Origin: Pseudomonadota bacterium
GTDB taxonomy: Bacteria; Pseudomonadota; Gammaproteobacteria; Burkholderiales; Rhodocyclaceae
DNA length: 64,000 bases
NCBI GenBank assembly: GCA_018262095.1
Contig: JAGTRW010000003.1
Coordinates: 62,001-126,000 of the forward strand
Reading direction: 5' to 3'
In this document: piece after piece, positions 31,566 to 40,895 of the stretch
Layout: each line of letters begins with the position of its first letter
Numbering within the stretch: the first letter of the stretch is position 1
The notes under the pieces: generated by a model
The model's input: the letters and a program-made list of their open reading frames with translations, nothing else
What the model was told of the DNA's origin: nothing
Database searches by the model: none
Translations under genes and position numbers: made by a program

Positions 31566-32369
31566 ATGCGTCGCCAACTGCATTGCCTTGATCGTCCTGC
31601 GGCGCTCGACCGCGGCTATCCGCCCTTGCTCTTCGTGCACGGCGGCTATACCAGTTCGGCGTGCTGGGACGTGAACTTCCTGCCTTTTTTCGCGCAGCGC
31701 GGCTATCCCTGTTACGCCGTCGACCTCTCGGGGCACGGTCTGAGCGCGGGACGCGCGAAGCTCGACGACTTCGGCATTGACGATTACGCTGCCGACGTCG
31801 GCCAGGTCGTCGCCGGACTGCCCGCCGCGCCGGTACTGATCGGGCACTCGATGGGCGCGATCGTCGTGGCGCGCTATCTCGAAAGCGCCTCGGCGCGCGC
31901 GGTGGTGATGATGGCGCCGGTGCCGCCGACCGGAATCGCGGCGTCGGGCGTTCAATTGGCCTGGCGTCAGCCGCTCTTCCTGGCCGAAGCGGAGCGCGCG
32001 CTGCGCGGCGAATACACCGCCCAGACGATCCGCGTGTTGCGCGAAGTCTATTTTTCGCCCGACGTCAGCGATGAGCCGTTCGCGCTATTCCAATCGATGC
32101 TGCAGGACGAGTCGAAGCGCGCGATCGCCGATCTGCTGGCGCTGGCGTTGCGTCTGCCGGGCAACAAACCGAAGATTCCGGCGCTGGTGATCGGCGGCGA
32201 ACTCGACGCGCTGTTCCCCGCCAATCGGCTCTACATGACGGCGACCGGCTGGAACGGCGAAACCTGCGTGATTGCGCGCGCCGGCCACATGCTGATGATG
32301 GACCCGCAGTGGCGTGCAAGCGCCGAAAAGATCGACGACTGGCTCGGCGTGCGCCTGGGCCTCAATTGA
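31566..32369 (+). CDS. Alpha/beta hydrolase
   Basis: LLFVHGGYTSSACWD; LIGHSMGAIV; C-terminal GH. Confidence 0.9.
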   Translation: MRRQLHCLDRPAALDRGYPPLLFVHGGYTSSACWDVNFLPFFAQRGYPCYAVDLSGHGLSAGRAKLDDFGIDDYAADVGQVVAGLPAAPVLIGHSMGAIVVARYLESASARAVVMMAPVPPTGIAASGVQLAWRQPLFLAEAERALRGEYTAQTIRVLREVYFSPDVSDEPFALFQSMLQDESKRAIADLLALALRLPGNKPKIPALVIGGELDALFPANRLYMTATGWNGETCVIARAGHMLMMDPQWRASAEKIDDWLGVRLGLN

Positions 32370-32379
32370 GAAAAACACC

Positions 32380-32913
32380 ATGAATTCTGAAAACTGCGCA
32401 GCGCCGCCGGTGATCATCTTCGTCGGCCATTCGGGGTCGGGCAAGACGACGCTGATCGAGCAGTTGCTGCCCGAACTCACCCGCCGCGGCCTGCGCCTGG
32501 CGACCATCAAGCACGCGCATCACCGTGTCGCGCTCGACCAGCCGGGCAAGGACAGCTGGCGCTACAAGCAGGCCGGCGCGGCGATCAGCATGCTGGTGAC
32601 CGCCGACGCTCTGCAGCTCGTCGCCGACGCCGTCGATCGGCGCGAACCGGCGCAACTCGCGCAGCGCTTCCTGGGCGAAGTCGACCTCGTTCTCGCCGAG
32701 GGTTTCTCGCACGCCGCCGGCGTCAAGATCGAGATCCTGCGCAGCGAATGCGCAAAGCCGCCGCGCTGCGCGATCGAAGACGGGCTGATCGCGATGGTCA
32801 CCGACATCGGCGAAATCTACCCCGAGCTGCCGCATTTCGCGCTCGACGATATCGCTGGACTCGCCGACTTCGTCGTCGTAGCGGCAGGACTCGCCGGACT
32901 TGGCGCGCGATGA
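32380..32913 (+). CDS. mobB: Molybdopterin-guanine dinucleotide biosynthesis protein B
   Basis: FVGHSGSGKTTLIEQLLPELTRRGLRLATIKHAHH. Confidence 0.93.
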   Translation: MNSENCAAPPVIIFVGHSGSGKTTLIEQLLPELTRRGLRLATIKHAHHRVALDQPGKDSWRYKQAGAAISMLVTADALQLVADAVDRREPAQLAQRFLGEVDLVLAEGFSHAAGVKIEILRSECAKPPRCAIEDGLIAMVTDIGEIYPELPHFALDDIAGLADFVVVAAGLAGLGAR

Positions 32914-33506
32914 TCGATGATTGCACGGCGGTCGTCATGGCCGGCGGGCGGTCGCGGCGAATGGGCTGCGACAAGGCGACGCTGCTGCTCGGCGAGCGCA
33001 CGCTGCTGCAGCGCGTGGTCGATAGCGTGCAGCCGCTCTTCGCCGAGCTGCGCGTCAGCGTGCGCGCGCCGCGCGCCGACCTTCCCTGGCCGCAGATCTG
33101 CGACCGACACCAGGACGCCGGGCCGCTCGCCGGGCTGTGCGCCGCGCTCGAAGACGCGAGCACGCCGTGGATCTTCGCGCTGGCGACCGACATGCCCTTC
33201 GTCAAGCCGGCGCTGATCGAGCTGCTGGCGCAGCGGCGCGCCGGCTGCGCCGCGGTGGTGCCGGTGGTCGGCGGCCATCCGCAGCCGCTCGCCGCGTTCT
33301 ACTCGGCGAGTTGCCTGGCTACGGTTCGCGCGCTGCTCGACGAAACGCACGGCAAGCGCAGCCTGCGCGCCGCGCTCGATCGGCTCGACGTCTGTTACGT
33401 CGATGAATCGCAGCTGCTCGCCGCCGACCCCGAATTGCGCAGTTTCTTCGACCTCGACACGCCGCAGGACCTGATCGAGGCGATCCGCAGCGCGGGCGGG
33501 AAATAG
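32910..33506 (+). CDS. mobA: Molybdenum cofactor guanylyltransferase
   Basis: VVMAGGRSRRMGCDKATLLLGERTLLQRV; GPLAGLCAAL; DMPFV. Confidence 0.95.
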   Translation: MIDDCTAVVMAGGRSRRMGCDKATLLLGERTLLQRVVDSVQPLFAELRVSVRAPRADLPWPQICDRHQDAGPLAGLCAALEDASTPWIFALATDMPFVKPALIELLAQRRAGCAAVVPVVGGHPQPLAAFYSASCLATVRALLDETHGKRSLRAALDRLDVCYVDESQLLAADPELRSFFDLDTPQDLIEAIRSAGGK

Positions 33507-33522
33507 GCCGCGGCGGCCAGCG

Positions 33523-34656
33523 TCAGGCGGCGGCGACGCGGTTGCGGCCAGCCGCCTTGGCCTGGTAGAGCGCGGCGTCGGAAGCGGCGAGCAGCTCCGA
33601 CCAGTGCGCCTGGCCCGCTGTCCGCTCGGCGACGCCGATGCTGACCGATACCTTGAGCAAGCCTTTCTTGGTGGCGATCACTGTTTCTTCAACGCCGCAG
33701 CGCAGGCGCTCGGCGACCGTCAGCGCCTGTTCGACCGTGGTGTTGGGCAGCAGCGCAATGAATTCCTCGCCGCCGTAGCGGCACCAGATATCGTCGGCGC
33801 GCAACGCCGCCTGCGCCGCGTTGGAGACTTCGACCAGGGTGGCGTCGCCGGTCTGGTGGCCGTGCTGGTCGTTGAACTCCTTGAAGTGGTCGATATCGAC
33901 CGTCAGCACCGCAAAGGGATCGCTACGGCGGACGCTGCGCGACCATTCGCGGTTGACGAACTCGTCGAAAGCGCGACGATTGAAAGCGCCGGTCAGCATG
34001 TCGTGACGCGCCTGATCGTTGATTTTTCGCTGCAGGCTCTGCGACGTCTGCAGCGCGAGCAGCATGACGATCATCGGGAAAGCGAACATCGACGCGGCGA
34101 CCAGAAAAACCGCGGGCGGCGCCAGTCCGAAAACGGCGCTTGCCATCCGCCACAGGCAGGCGATCGCCAGGAAAGTGAGCAGCGCCGCCACCCAGCGGAA
34201 GGTGACGACGCGGCCGGCGTCGGCAAGCTTCCAGCAGGCGTGGGCGGCGTAGAGGTCGAAAAAAGCGAAGACCAGATTCTGCGTCATCACCTGCGCCGCA
34301 TGATTCGGCGACACCAGGCTATTCCACGCCGCCGAGCCGACCGCCAGCGTGCAGATGGCGAGCCCCAGCTTGAGCGGCGGCTGCTTGCCTGCGGCGCGCA
34401 CGATGCCGTAGTCGAAAATCATCCAGCCGGGCAGCACCAGCGCGCTCGACAACACTTCGGATACCCACACCGGCGCGATATCGCGCAGGCCGAAGCAGAA
34501 CAGGCCGAGGCCGGAGATCAACGCGGCGACCGCCCAGTCGCGCGCCGGAGGATAGTTGTGCTGAACGCGCCACAGATAGATCAGCACCGCCGCCAGGCCA
34601 ATGCGGATGCCGACATAAACGAAGACCATCGTGCGCAGGTCGAGAAGGGGCGTCAT
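33523..34656 (-). CDS. Diguanylate cyclase (membrane, GGDEF)
   Basis: DIDHFKEFNDQHGHQTGDATL...RYGGEEFIALLP. Confidence 0.92.
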   Translation of the reverse strand: MTPLLDLRTMVFVYVGIRIGLAAVLIYLWRVQHNYPPARDWAVAALISGLGLFCFGLRDIAPVWVSEVLSSALVLPGWMIFDYGIVRAAGKQPPLKLGLAICTLAVGSAAWNSLVSPNHAAQVMTQNLVFAFFDLYAAHACWKLADAGRVVTFRWVAALLTFLAIACLWRMASAVFGLAPPAVFLVAASMFAFPMIVMLLALQTSQSLQRKINDQARHDMLTGAFNRRAFDEFVNREWSRSVRRSDPFAVLTVDIDHFKEFNDQHGHQTGDATLVEVSNAAQAALRADDIWCRYGGEEFIALLPNTTVEQALTVAERLRCGVEETVIATKKGLLKVSVSIGVAERTAGQAHWSELLAASDAALYQAKAAGRNRVAAA

Positions 34657-34787
34657 TCAAGGTTCAAGGAGTGATCGAGCGCGAAGTGTACACTGCACTT
34701 TCGCGCGCCGGGGAGACAATGGCGCAGCAGGCGAGCGTCAAGCGCTGCTAAAATCGCTGTCCTTGCCTCCCGTTCAGGAATTTTCCG

Positions 34788-36023
34788 ATGCCCAGCATAG
34801 CCCAGCAGTCCCGTCAGAACCCGCTCGCCACCATCGGCACGCCGCTCAGCGCGTCGGCGACTCGCGTGATGTTGCTCGGCGCCGGCGAACTCGGCAAGGA
34901 AGTGATCATCGCGCTGCAGCGCCTGGGCGTCGAGACGATCGCCGTCGATCGCTACGCCGACGCGCCGGGAATGCAGGTCGCGCACCGCTCGCACGTGGTG
35001 TCGATGACCGACGGCGCGGCGCTGCGCGCAATCATCGAGGAAGAGCGCCCGCATCTCATCGTCCCCGAAATCGAGGCGATCGCCACCGACCTGCTGGTCG
35101 AAGTCGAGCGCGAAGGCCTCGCCGAAGTGATCCCGACGGCGCGCGCGACGCGGCTCACGATGAACCGCGAAGGAATCCGCCGACTGGTCGCCGAGGATCT
35201 TGGCCTGCCGACTTCGCCTTACGCTTTTGCCGGTTCGCAGGCCGAGCTGCAGGCGGCGATCGATGCTGGCATCGGTTACCCCTGCCTGGTCAAGCCGACC
35301 ATGTCGTCGTCGGGCAAAGGCCAGTCGCTGCTGCGCGGCCCGGCCGACGTCGCGACCGCCTGGGAATACGCCATGCAGGGCGGGCGCGTGGCGAGCAGCC
35401 GGATCATCGTCGAGGGCTTCGTCGATTTCGACTACGAAATCACGCTGCTCACCGTTCGCGCGATCGGCGCCGGCGGCGACGTCGAGACTTATTTCTGCGA
35501 GCCGGTCGGCCACCGCCAGGTCGACGGCGACTACGTCGAATCGTGGCAGCCGCAGCCGATGAGCGCGCTCGCGCTCGAACGCTCGCGCGCCATCGCCGGC
35601 GCGGTGACCGCCAACCTCGGCGGGCGCGGGCTGTTCGGCGTCGAGCTCTTCGTCAAGGGCGACGAGGTGTGGTTCAGTGAGGTCAGCCCGCGTCCGCACG
35701 ACACGGGTCTGGTGACGCTGGCGACGCAGCGCCTCTCCGAATTCGAACTGCACGCGCGCGCCATCCTGGGCCTGCCGGTCGACGTCACGCTGCGCTCGCC
35801 GGGTGCCTCGGCGGTGATTTACGGCGGACTCGAAGCGGCGGGAATCGCCTTCACCGGCGTCGCCGACGCGCTGCGCGTACCCACCAGCGACCTGCGCCTC
35901 TTCGGCAAGCCGCAGAGCTTCAAGAAGCGGCGCATGGGCGTCGCGGTGGCCAGCGGCGCCGACATCACCGAGGCGCGCAGCCGCGCGACGCTCGCCGCCA
36001 GCCGCGTCAAGCCGGTGGCTTGA
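34788..36023 (+). CDS. purT: Formate-dependent phosphoribosylglycinamide formyltransferase
   Basis: [51 protein letters not shown]-grasp. Confidence 0.95.
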   Translation: MPSIAQQSRQNPLATIGTPLSASATRVMLLGAGELGKEVIIALQRLGVETIAVDRYADAPGMQVAHRSHVVSMTDGAALRAIIEEERPHLIVPEIEAIATDLLVEVEREGLAEVIPTARATRLTMNREGIRRLVAEDLGLPTSPYAFAGSQAELQAAIDAGIGYPCLVKPTMSSSGKGQSLLRGPADVATAWEYAMQGGRVASSRIIVEGFVDFDYEITLLTVRAIGAGGDVETYFCEPVGHRQVDGDYVESWQPQPMSALALERSRAIAGAVTANLGGRGLFGVELFVKGDEVWFSEVSPRPHDTGLVTLATQRLSEFELHARAILGLPVDVTLRSPGASAVIYGGLEAAGIAFTGVADALRVPTSDLRLFGKPQSFKKRRMGVAVASGADITEARSRATLAASRVKPVA

Positions 36024-36040
36024 GCCCAACGACAAAATCG

Positions 36041-36165
36041 CTAACCACAACGACACAACGAGATACCTTGTGAAGGCGGTCTGTTGCTTCACCTGACGAG
36101 TGATCTATTGCTCTGGTGTGTAACTCGTTGCTTTTCGTTGTGCTCGTCGTGCCCGTTGTGGTTAA
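36041..36165. repeat. Dispersed palindromic intergenic element, copy B
   Basis: Left CTAACCACAACGACACAACGAG; right CGTTGTGCTCGTCGTGCCCGTTGTGGTTA. Confidence 0.65.
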
Positions 36166-36179
36166 CGCATTTGAAAACC

Positions 36180-37535
36180 ATGCACCGTCTCCCCCGATTC
36201 TTGTCCGAAAGCCGTATCCTGTCCGCGCTGGCGCTGCCGATCATCGCCTCGCAGGTCGCCTATACGCTGCTCGGCCTGATCGACACGCTGATGGCCGGTC
36301 GCGCCGGCGCCGTCGAGCAGGCGGCGGTGGCGCTCGGCGTCGCCTTCTGGCTGCCGGCGTTCATCACGCTGATGAGCGTGGTGCAGGCGCTCAGCCCGTC
36401 GGTCGCCCATCACTTCGGCGCCGGCGACCACGCCGCCGTGGTCGAGGATACGCACCAGGGAATCTGGCTGGCCGGACTCGCCAGCCTGCTGCCGGTCGCG
36501 CTGATGCCGGGCGTCGCGCCGCTGATGGCCTGGGCGCAGATCGATCCGCTGCTGATCGGCAAGACCACGCTGTTTCTCTGGGGAATGATGGTCGGCCTGC
36601 CTGCCGCGATGATTTTCCGCGCCATCGCGTTTTACTCGGCGAGCATCAACCGGCCGCAGCCGATGATGTTCTTGGCCTTCGCCGGTCTGGGCGTCAACAC
36701 GCTGTTCAACTGGCTGCTGATCTGGGGCCACTGGGGTTTTCCGGCCTTGGGCGGCGCCGGCTGCGGCTGGGCGAGCGCGATCGGCATGTGGGTGGCGCTC
36801 GCCGCACTGGTCGCGTGGACCGCCTGGTCGCCCGAATATCGCGCCTGCTACCTCTGGCGCGGCTGGCGGGCGCCGCACTGGCTGATCCAGAAGCGCCTGC
36901 TCAAGATCGGCCTGCCGATGGGTGGCGCGGCGCTCGCCGAGGTCACTGCCTTCGCCAGCGTCGCAATTTTCGTCGGCCGCTTTGGCGCCGAGCAGATCGC
37001 CGCGCACCAGATCGCGCTCAACATCGCTTCGCTGCTGTTCATGTTGCCGATGGGGCTGGCCGCCGCGCTGACCATCCGCATCGGCCAGCAACTGGGCGCC
37101 GGCAATCCGCGCGCCGCGCGCTTTATCGCGTGGACCGGCGTCGCCATCGGGCTGCTCGTCGCAATGCTCTTGATGCTGCTGGTGCTGCTCGGCCGCGAGT
37201 TGATCGTCACGTTTTTCAGCCCCGACCCGTCGGTTCGCGAGGTCGCCGCCGGCTTGATGCTGTTCGCCGCGCTCTGGCAACTGGCCGACGCCACGCAGGT
37301 GCTGGCGATCGGCGCGCTACGCGGCTACCAGGTGACTTTCGGCCCGATGCTGGTGATGTTCGTCGCGTTCTGGCTGATCGGGCTGCCGCTTGGCGTTCGC
37401 CTCGGTTACCACGGCATCGGCAGCGTCCCGGCGCTGCAGGTCTACGGTTTCTGGACCGGCCTGGTGACGGCGCTGATCCTGGCCGCGATCGCCCTCGCGG
37501 CGTGGCTGCGGGTGGTCGCGCGCGAGCGCATCTAG
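36180..37535 (+). CDS. MATE family efflux transporter
   Basis: LALPIIASQVAYTLLGLIDTLMAGRAG; 12 TM pattern. Confidence 0.92.
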   Translation: MHRLPRFLSESRILSALALPIIASQVAYTLLGLIDTLMAGRAGAVEQAAVALGVAFWLPAFITLMSVVQALSPSVAHHFGAGDHAAVVEDTHQGIWLAGLASLLPVALMPGVAPLMAWAQIDPLLIGKTTLFLWGMMVGLPAAMIFRAIAFYSASINRPQPMMFLAFAGLGVNTLFNWLLIWGHWGFPALGGAGCGWASAIGMWVALAALVAWTAWSPEYRACYLWRGWRAPHWLIQKRLLKIGLPMGGAALAEVTAFASVAIFVGRFGAEQIAAHQIALNIASLLFMLPMGLAAALTIRIGQQLGAGNPRAARFIAWTGVAIGLLVAMLLMLLVLLGRELIVTFFSPDPSVREVAAGLMLFAALWQLADATQVLAIGALRGYQVTFGPMLVMFVAFWLIGLPLGVRLGYHGIGSVPALQVYGFWTGLVTALILAAIALAAWLRVVARERI

Positions 37536-37539
37536 CCGT

Positions 37540-38058
37540 TCAGCGCGAGCGCTTGCTCGGCGCGACCAGCGTTTCGTGCGCCGCGCCTTGATACTTGACG
37601 AAATAGACCAAGGCCTGGCCGGTCGGTAGACCGAAGGCGACGCTCGAGGCGAGCAGCAACAGGCTCTGCGTCAGGTCGAATTCGCGCCCGGCGTCGGGGT
37701 GCTGCGACATGAAATAGCCGACGGAAACCTTGATCGCCAGGATCAACGCGTACATCAGCACGGTCGTCTTGCTGCCGGCAATGCAGATCAACTGCTGCGC
37801 CTTGTCGCCGCGCACCGACGCCTTGCGGCGCAGCACGGCGCTGAGCGTGGTGCCGAGCAGGAAGCCGACGCAGAGCACCGCGCCGTCGGCAACATTGAGG
37901 ATGAAATGCGAGTTGACCGTCGAGTAGAGCAGGTAGAACGAGAGCAAGGGCAGCATCAGCAGCTTCCTGACCGCCATCGTCTTGTCCTGACTGGCGCGGG
38001 TGATCACCAGCCAGACGATGAAAGCGGCAAGCAGCAGGTCGGCAAGGTTGAGGGTCAT
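37540..38058 (-). CDS. Hypothetical membrane protein
   Basis: Several TM segments, ATG start, no recognised motif. Confidence 0.55.
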   Translation of the reverse strand: MTLNLADLLLAAFIVWLVITRASQDKTMAVRKLLMLPLLSFYLLYSTVNSHFILNVADGAVLCVGFLLGTTLSAVLRRKASVRGDKAQQLICIAGSKTTVLMYALILAIKVSVGYFMSQHPDAGREFDLTQSLLLLASSVAFGLPTGQALVYFVKYQGAAHETLVAPSKRSR

Positions 38059-38323
38059 TGTTTCGCTTTCGAATGGGCGGGATTTCGGTCGTTGTGCGCG
38101 GCCGAGCTTAGCAAGACCAGGAACGATTGTCCCGGCATAATCTGCATCGATCTAGCCATCCAACACTCGCAAAACGAGTACGGTCAGATCAAGTCTGAAC
38201 CTTTATACACAATCGCTACGCGCGGTAGCCGGAAATCACGCCCAAGGTCACTGTTTCTGAACCGCAGTAATTCCTTGACTTGGCATTTTCGGGTATCCGA
38301 AACTTGCGCTTGACGGCTTAATT

Positions 38324-38344
38324 GCTTGCTGCTTCGCAGCAAGC
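38324..38344. repeat. Perfect hairpin (9-bp stem, 3-nt loop)
   Basis: GCTTGCTGC-TTC-GCAGCAAGC. Confidence 0.6.
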
Positions 38345-38428
38345 TGACTTACGTTCCTGGCGCACATGAACACGGAGACTGGCTCGAACCGACCCTGAGC
38401 CGACCTTCAGGCTTTTGGAAAGCAGACG

Positions 38429-38527
38429 TTCGAACGTTTGACGTGAGGGGCTGCCGTAGCGGCGAAGCCTCGAAGGGAACTCACAAGCGCAGCTTGTGGG
38501 CAGTCCCTCTCGACGGAATTATTAGGC
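38429..38527 (-). other. attC-like recombination site, cassette 1
   Basis: Minus strand: GCCTAAT AATTCCGTCGAGAGGGACTGCC...CACAAGC-TGC-GCTTGTG...GGCAGCCCCTCACGTCAAAC GTTCGAA; R''/L''/L'/R' order with an extrahelical A in GGGACTGCC versus GGCAGCCCC. Confidence 0.6.
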
Positions 38528-38537
38528 ATTCTTGGAG

Positions 38538-39341
38538 CTACCATGTCTTTCTGCTCCGAAATAGCGCGTCATCATTATAAAAAATGGCAAATATTTCGGA
38601 GAAGTAAGGTATTTCTTCTCGGCCGATAGCTCTGGCTGGCCCCTCAAGCTTTCCTAGCAACTCGACCCAGTAACGGATTATCTGAAGAACGTAAAACTGT
38701 CTATATTGACGGACGGATTCAAAAATACCGGTTCGAATGCTTGCTTCTTCAAAGTCAGTTAATTCTGAGCCTGTTTCAGTTGTGTGAAAAAGAACGGCCC
38801 AGTTTTTGGCGGCCTCGGCCAGCATCACAGCTCGGCCAAAGATGGCCGCTTTTTTTCGTATACTTACCCGTTTTTCAAAAATTGGAAGATCTACTTCTTT
38901 AAACCAGCGAGAAATAGGATCGTCAGTCTGGAAACTGCCGACAAGGTAATTTATATTTGCGTATCTATCACCTTCCGCGAATGAATGCAGAATATCCATA
39001 ATTGCCGTATGCGTTGGGTCGGAAAGTGATTTTAGATAAGAAAACTGGAATCCTCTTTCTATGACTACTGACTGCGATTTCTGGTATAGAAGTACGAGTT
39101 TGTGCCCAATTTCTTTTTTCAAGAATTCGAAGCCGGGGAATTTTCCGGAGTGCCTTATGTAGTAATCAAGAATAAGGCTCAGCTTTCCGATACGTTCCAG
39201 TCCTGTGGAGAGGCTGATGAATGACTGAAAGTAAACACCTTTTGTCGCGTAGTTGGCGTTTCTAATTTCAGATGCGCCGGCACTAAGCATTTCTTTGGTA
39301 AAAGCGGCTTCTTTAAGCAAAGCGTGAAAAGTTTGATTCAT
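38538..39341 (-). CDS. Hypothetical cassette protein, predicted alpha-helical
   Basis: 267-aa ORF bracketed by ATTAGGCATT (38521-38530) and AATGCCTAAT (39364-39373). Confidence 0.7.
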   Translation of the reverse strand: MNQTFHALLKEAAFTKEMLSAGASEIRNANYATKGVYFQSFISLSTGLERIGKLSLILDYYIRHSGKFPGFEFLKKEIGHKLVLLYQKSQSVVIERGFQFSYLKSLSDPTHTAIMDILHSFAEGDRYANINYLVGSFQTDDPISRWFKEVDLPIFEKRVSIRKKAAIFGRAVMLAEAAKNWAVLFHTTETGSELTDFEEASIRTGIFESVRQYRQFYVLQIIRYWVELLGKLEGPARAIGREEIPYFSEIFAIFYNDDALFRSRKTW

Positions 39342-39393
39342 AACTCGCGCTCAATCTAGATCAAATGCCTAATGTTCAAGGTTAGGGGGAGCG

Positions 39394-39975
39394 TCATTTG
39401 GCGAACCGAACTCGGTTGGTTAGCAGCTCATGTTGATTGAATATGTGCTCCGCCAACTCAAGGTGGTAGGCGGTCAGTTCATCATCCGCCATTCCACCGC
39501 GCTCATATTCCTCCCGAGAAGTTCTTTGGTATAGGACAATCAACTCTGGCGGAGCAAGATGAGCCTGTTTCTTGATAACCTCGCCAATTTCCGAAATTGG
39601 AAATCCTGGGCCGTAGTCGATACCAACAGACGGCTCAGAAACGCCATGATCGAACAAAGCAGCGAAGCCCCCCTTCATCTTGGACTTCACGTACCGTCGT
39701 TCTTTGAATATGGCTACGGCGTGATCGAAGCGCTGCTGAAATGTTCCGTACTTCGTTAATGTGCACGAGGAAATGTGAATATCGAGCAGCAAGGAAAGGA
39801 GTGGCGCGTAGAGATGCTCCAAGGATTGGCAGTCTCGGGAGTACGTGAGATCGCGCCTACCTTCTTTCAAACCTTTTCGATATGCCCATTTGTAGGCGCC
39901 GATGATTGCGCCAACAACGCTGCCAATTAGCGCAAATACTTTTCCTGCGAGAGTAAGAATTTCCATTGGTTCCAT
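39394..39975 (-). CDS. Hypothetical cassette protein with N-terminal TM helix
   Basis: 193-aa ORF; bracketed by GTTAGGG (39381-39387) and CCCTAAC (39989-39995). Confidence 0.7.
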   Translation of the reverse strand: MEPMEILTLAGKVFALIGSVVGAIIGAYKWAYRKGLKEGRRDLTYSRDCQSLEHLYAPLLSLLLDIHISSCTLTKYGTFQQRFDHAVAIFKERRYVKSKMKGGFAALFDHGVSEPSVGIDYGPGFPISEIGEVIKKQAHLAPPELIVLYQRTSREEYERGGMADDELTAYHLELAEHIFNQHELLTNRVRFAK

Positions 39976-40019
39976 TTGCGCAAGAAAGCCCTAACGTGAA
40001 GTGAACACCATTTCATCCG

Positions 40020-40056
40020 GTCGACAGATTATTGAACTGTCCGATAATCTGTCGAC
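40020..40056. repeat. Perfect 13-bp inverted repeat, 11-bp spacer
   Basis: GTCGACAGATTAT-TGAACTGTCCG-ATAATCTGTCGAC. Confidence 0.75.
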
Positions 40057-40194
40057 GATTTGTAGTGCATTGATCTTAGATAGAGTTAAGCCATATCGAT
40101 ATTTTGCCATGTCGCACAATCTTTTTCCATACGCCAATGACTGCTTTCGGAACAAATGACCAATAACCTGAGTTGGCCGACAACAGCCAGAATC

Positions 40195-40281
40195 GATGAC
40201 CTTAGCATTGATGGTGATCGACCGAAAATCCGCGTGCGTTCTCCCGGCCCGTCAAGGTTTAGAAAAGCAGCTTTTCAAATG
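40195..40281. repeat. Inter-cassette repeat unit, copy 2
   Basis: gatgaccttagcattgatggtgatcgaccgaaaatcc... matches 40896-40990. Confidence 0.6.
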
Positions 40282-40332
40282 AAGCTAAGAGGCTGCCCAT
40301 TTAGGGCAGTCCCCTTGAGCGTAAAGTTATAC
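40274..40332 (-). other. attC-like recombination site (59 bp), cassette 3
   Basis: Minus strand GTATAAC TTTACGCTCAAGGGGACTGCCC TAAAT GGGCAGCCTCTTAGCTTC ATTTGAA. Confidence 0.55.
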
Positions 40333-40342
40333 AAGGCTTGGG

Positions 40343-40828
40343 TTATTCCTCTTTATTGGCGTAACCCTCTAAATCATAAACCACTTGAATAAACAGATCT
40401 GCTAAGCCAACCCCATAATGTTCTCGCGCTTCAAAAAGGCTATCCGTTTCCTTTAGAGCACCATGCAGCTGCTCAAGACCATCGGTCATGTCATTGAAGT
40501 TGTCTCTACACTTGGCAATTAAGTTTAGCAACTCTCCTTTGTTTGGCTCATAGCCTAATTGGTGAGCAAATTTGTTTCTCACTGTATTGATACTCTGAAG
40601 GCAACTTGCAACCCCATCTGGAATCAACCCTAAAGAGTTAATAAATGATATTTTCCTACCATGGGTCAATGAAAGAAAATGCACTTTGAGCTTGCTATCG
40701 TAATTTACAGCTATCTCTTCAAGAAGATGCTCAACGACCAAATGCCCGATAACAAATCCAGTCAAGATATCTGAGTCATCAATTTTATTAAACAAAAAAT
40801 CTTCATATTTGTTTCCATAGGAAGACAT
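40343..40828 (-). CDS. HEPN-like protein (putative RNase), cassette-borne
   Basis: SINTVRNKFAHQLGYE contains an RX4H motif typical of HEPN; bracketed by GTTATAC (40326-40332) and GTATAAC (40864-40870). Confidence 0.65.
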   Translation of the reverse strand: MSSYGNKYEDFLFNKIDDSDILTGFVIGHLVVEHLLEEIAVNYDSKLKVHFLSLTHGRKISFINSLGLIPDGVASCLQSINTVRNKFAHQLGYEPNKGELLNLIAKCRDNFNDMTDGLEQLHGALKETDSLFEAREHYGVGLADLFIQVVYDLEGYANKEE

Positions 40829-40895
40829 TGTTATCTACCCCCTTGAGAATCTCTCGTAGAGTCGTATAACGTGAAGAGAACCTTAAATTTTAGTG

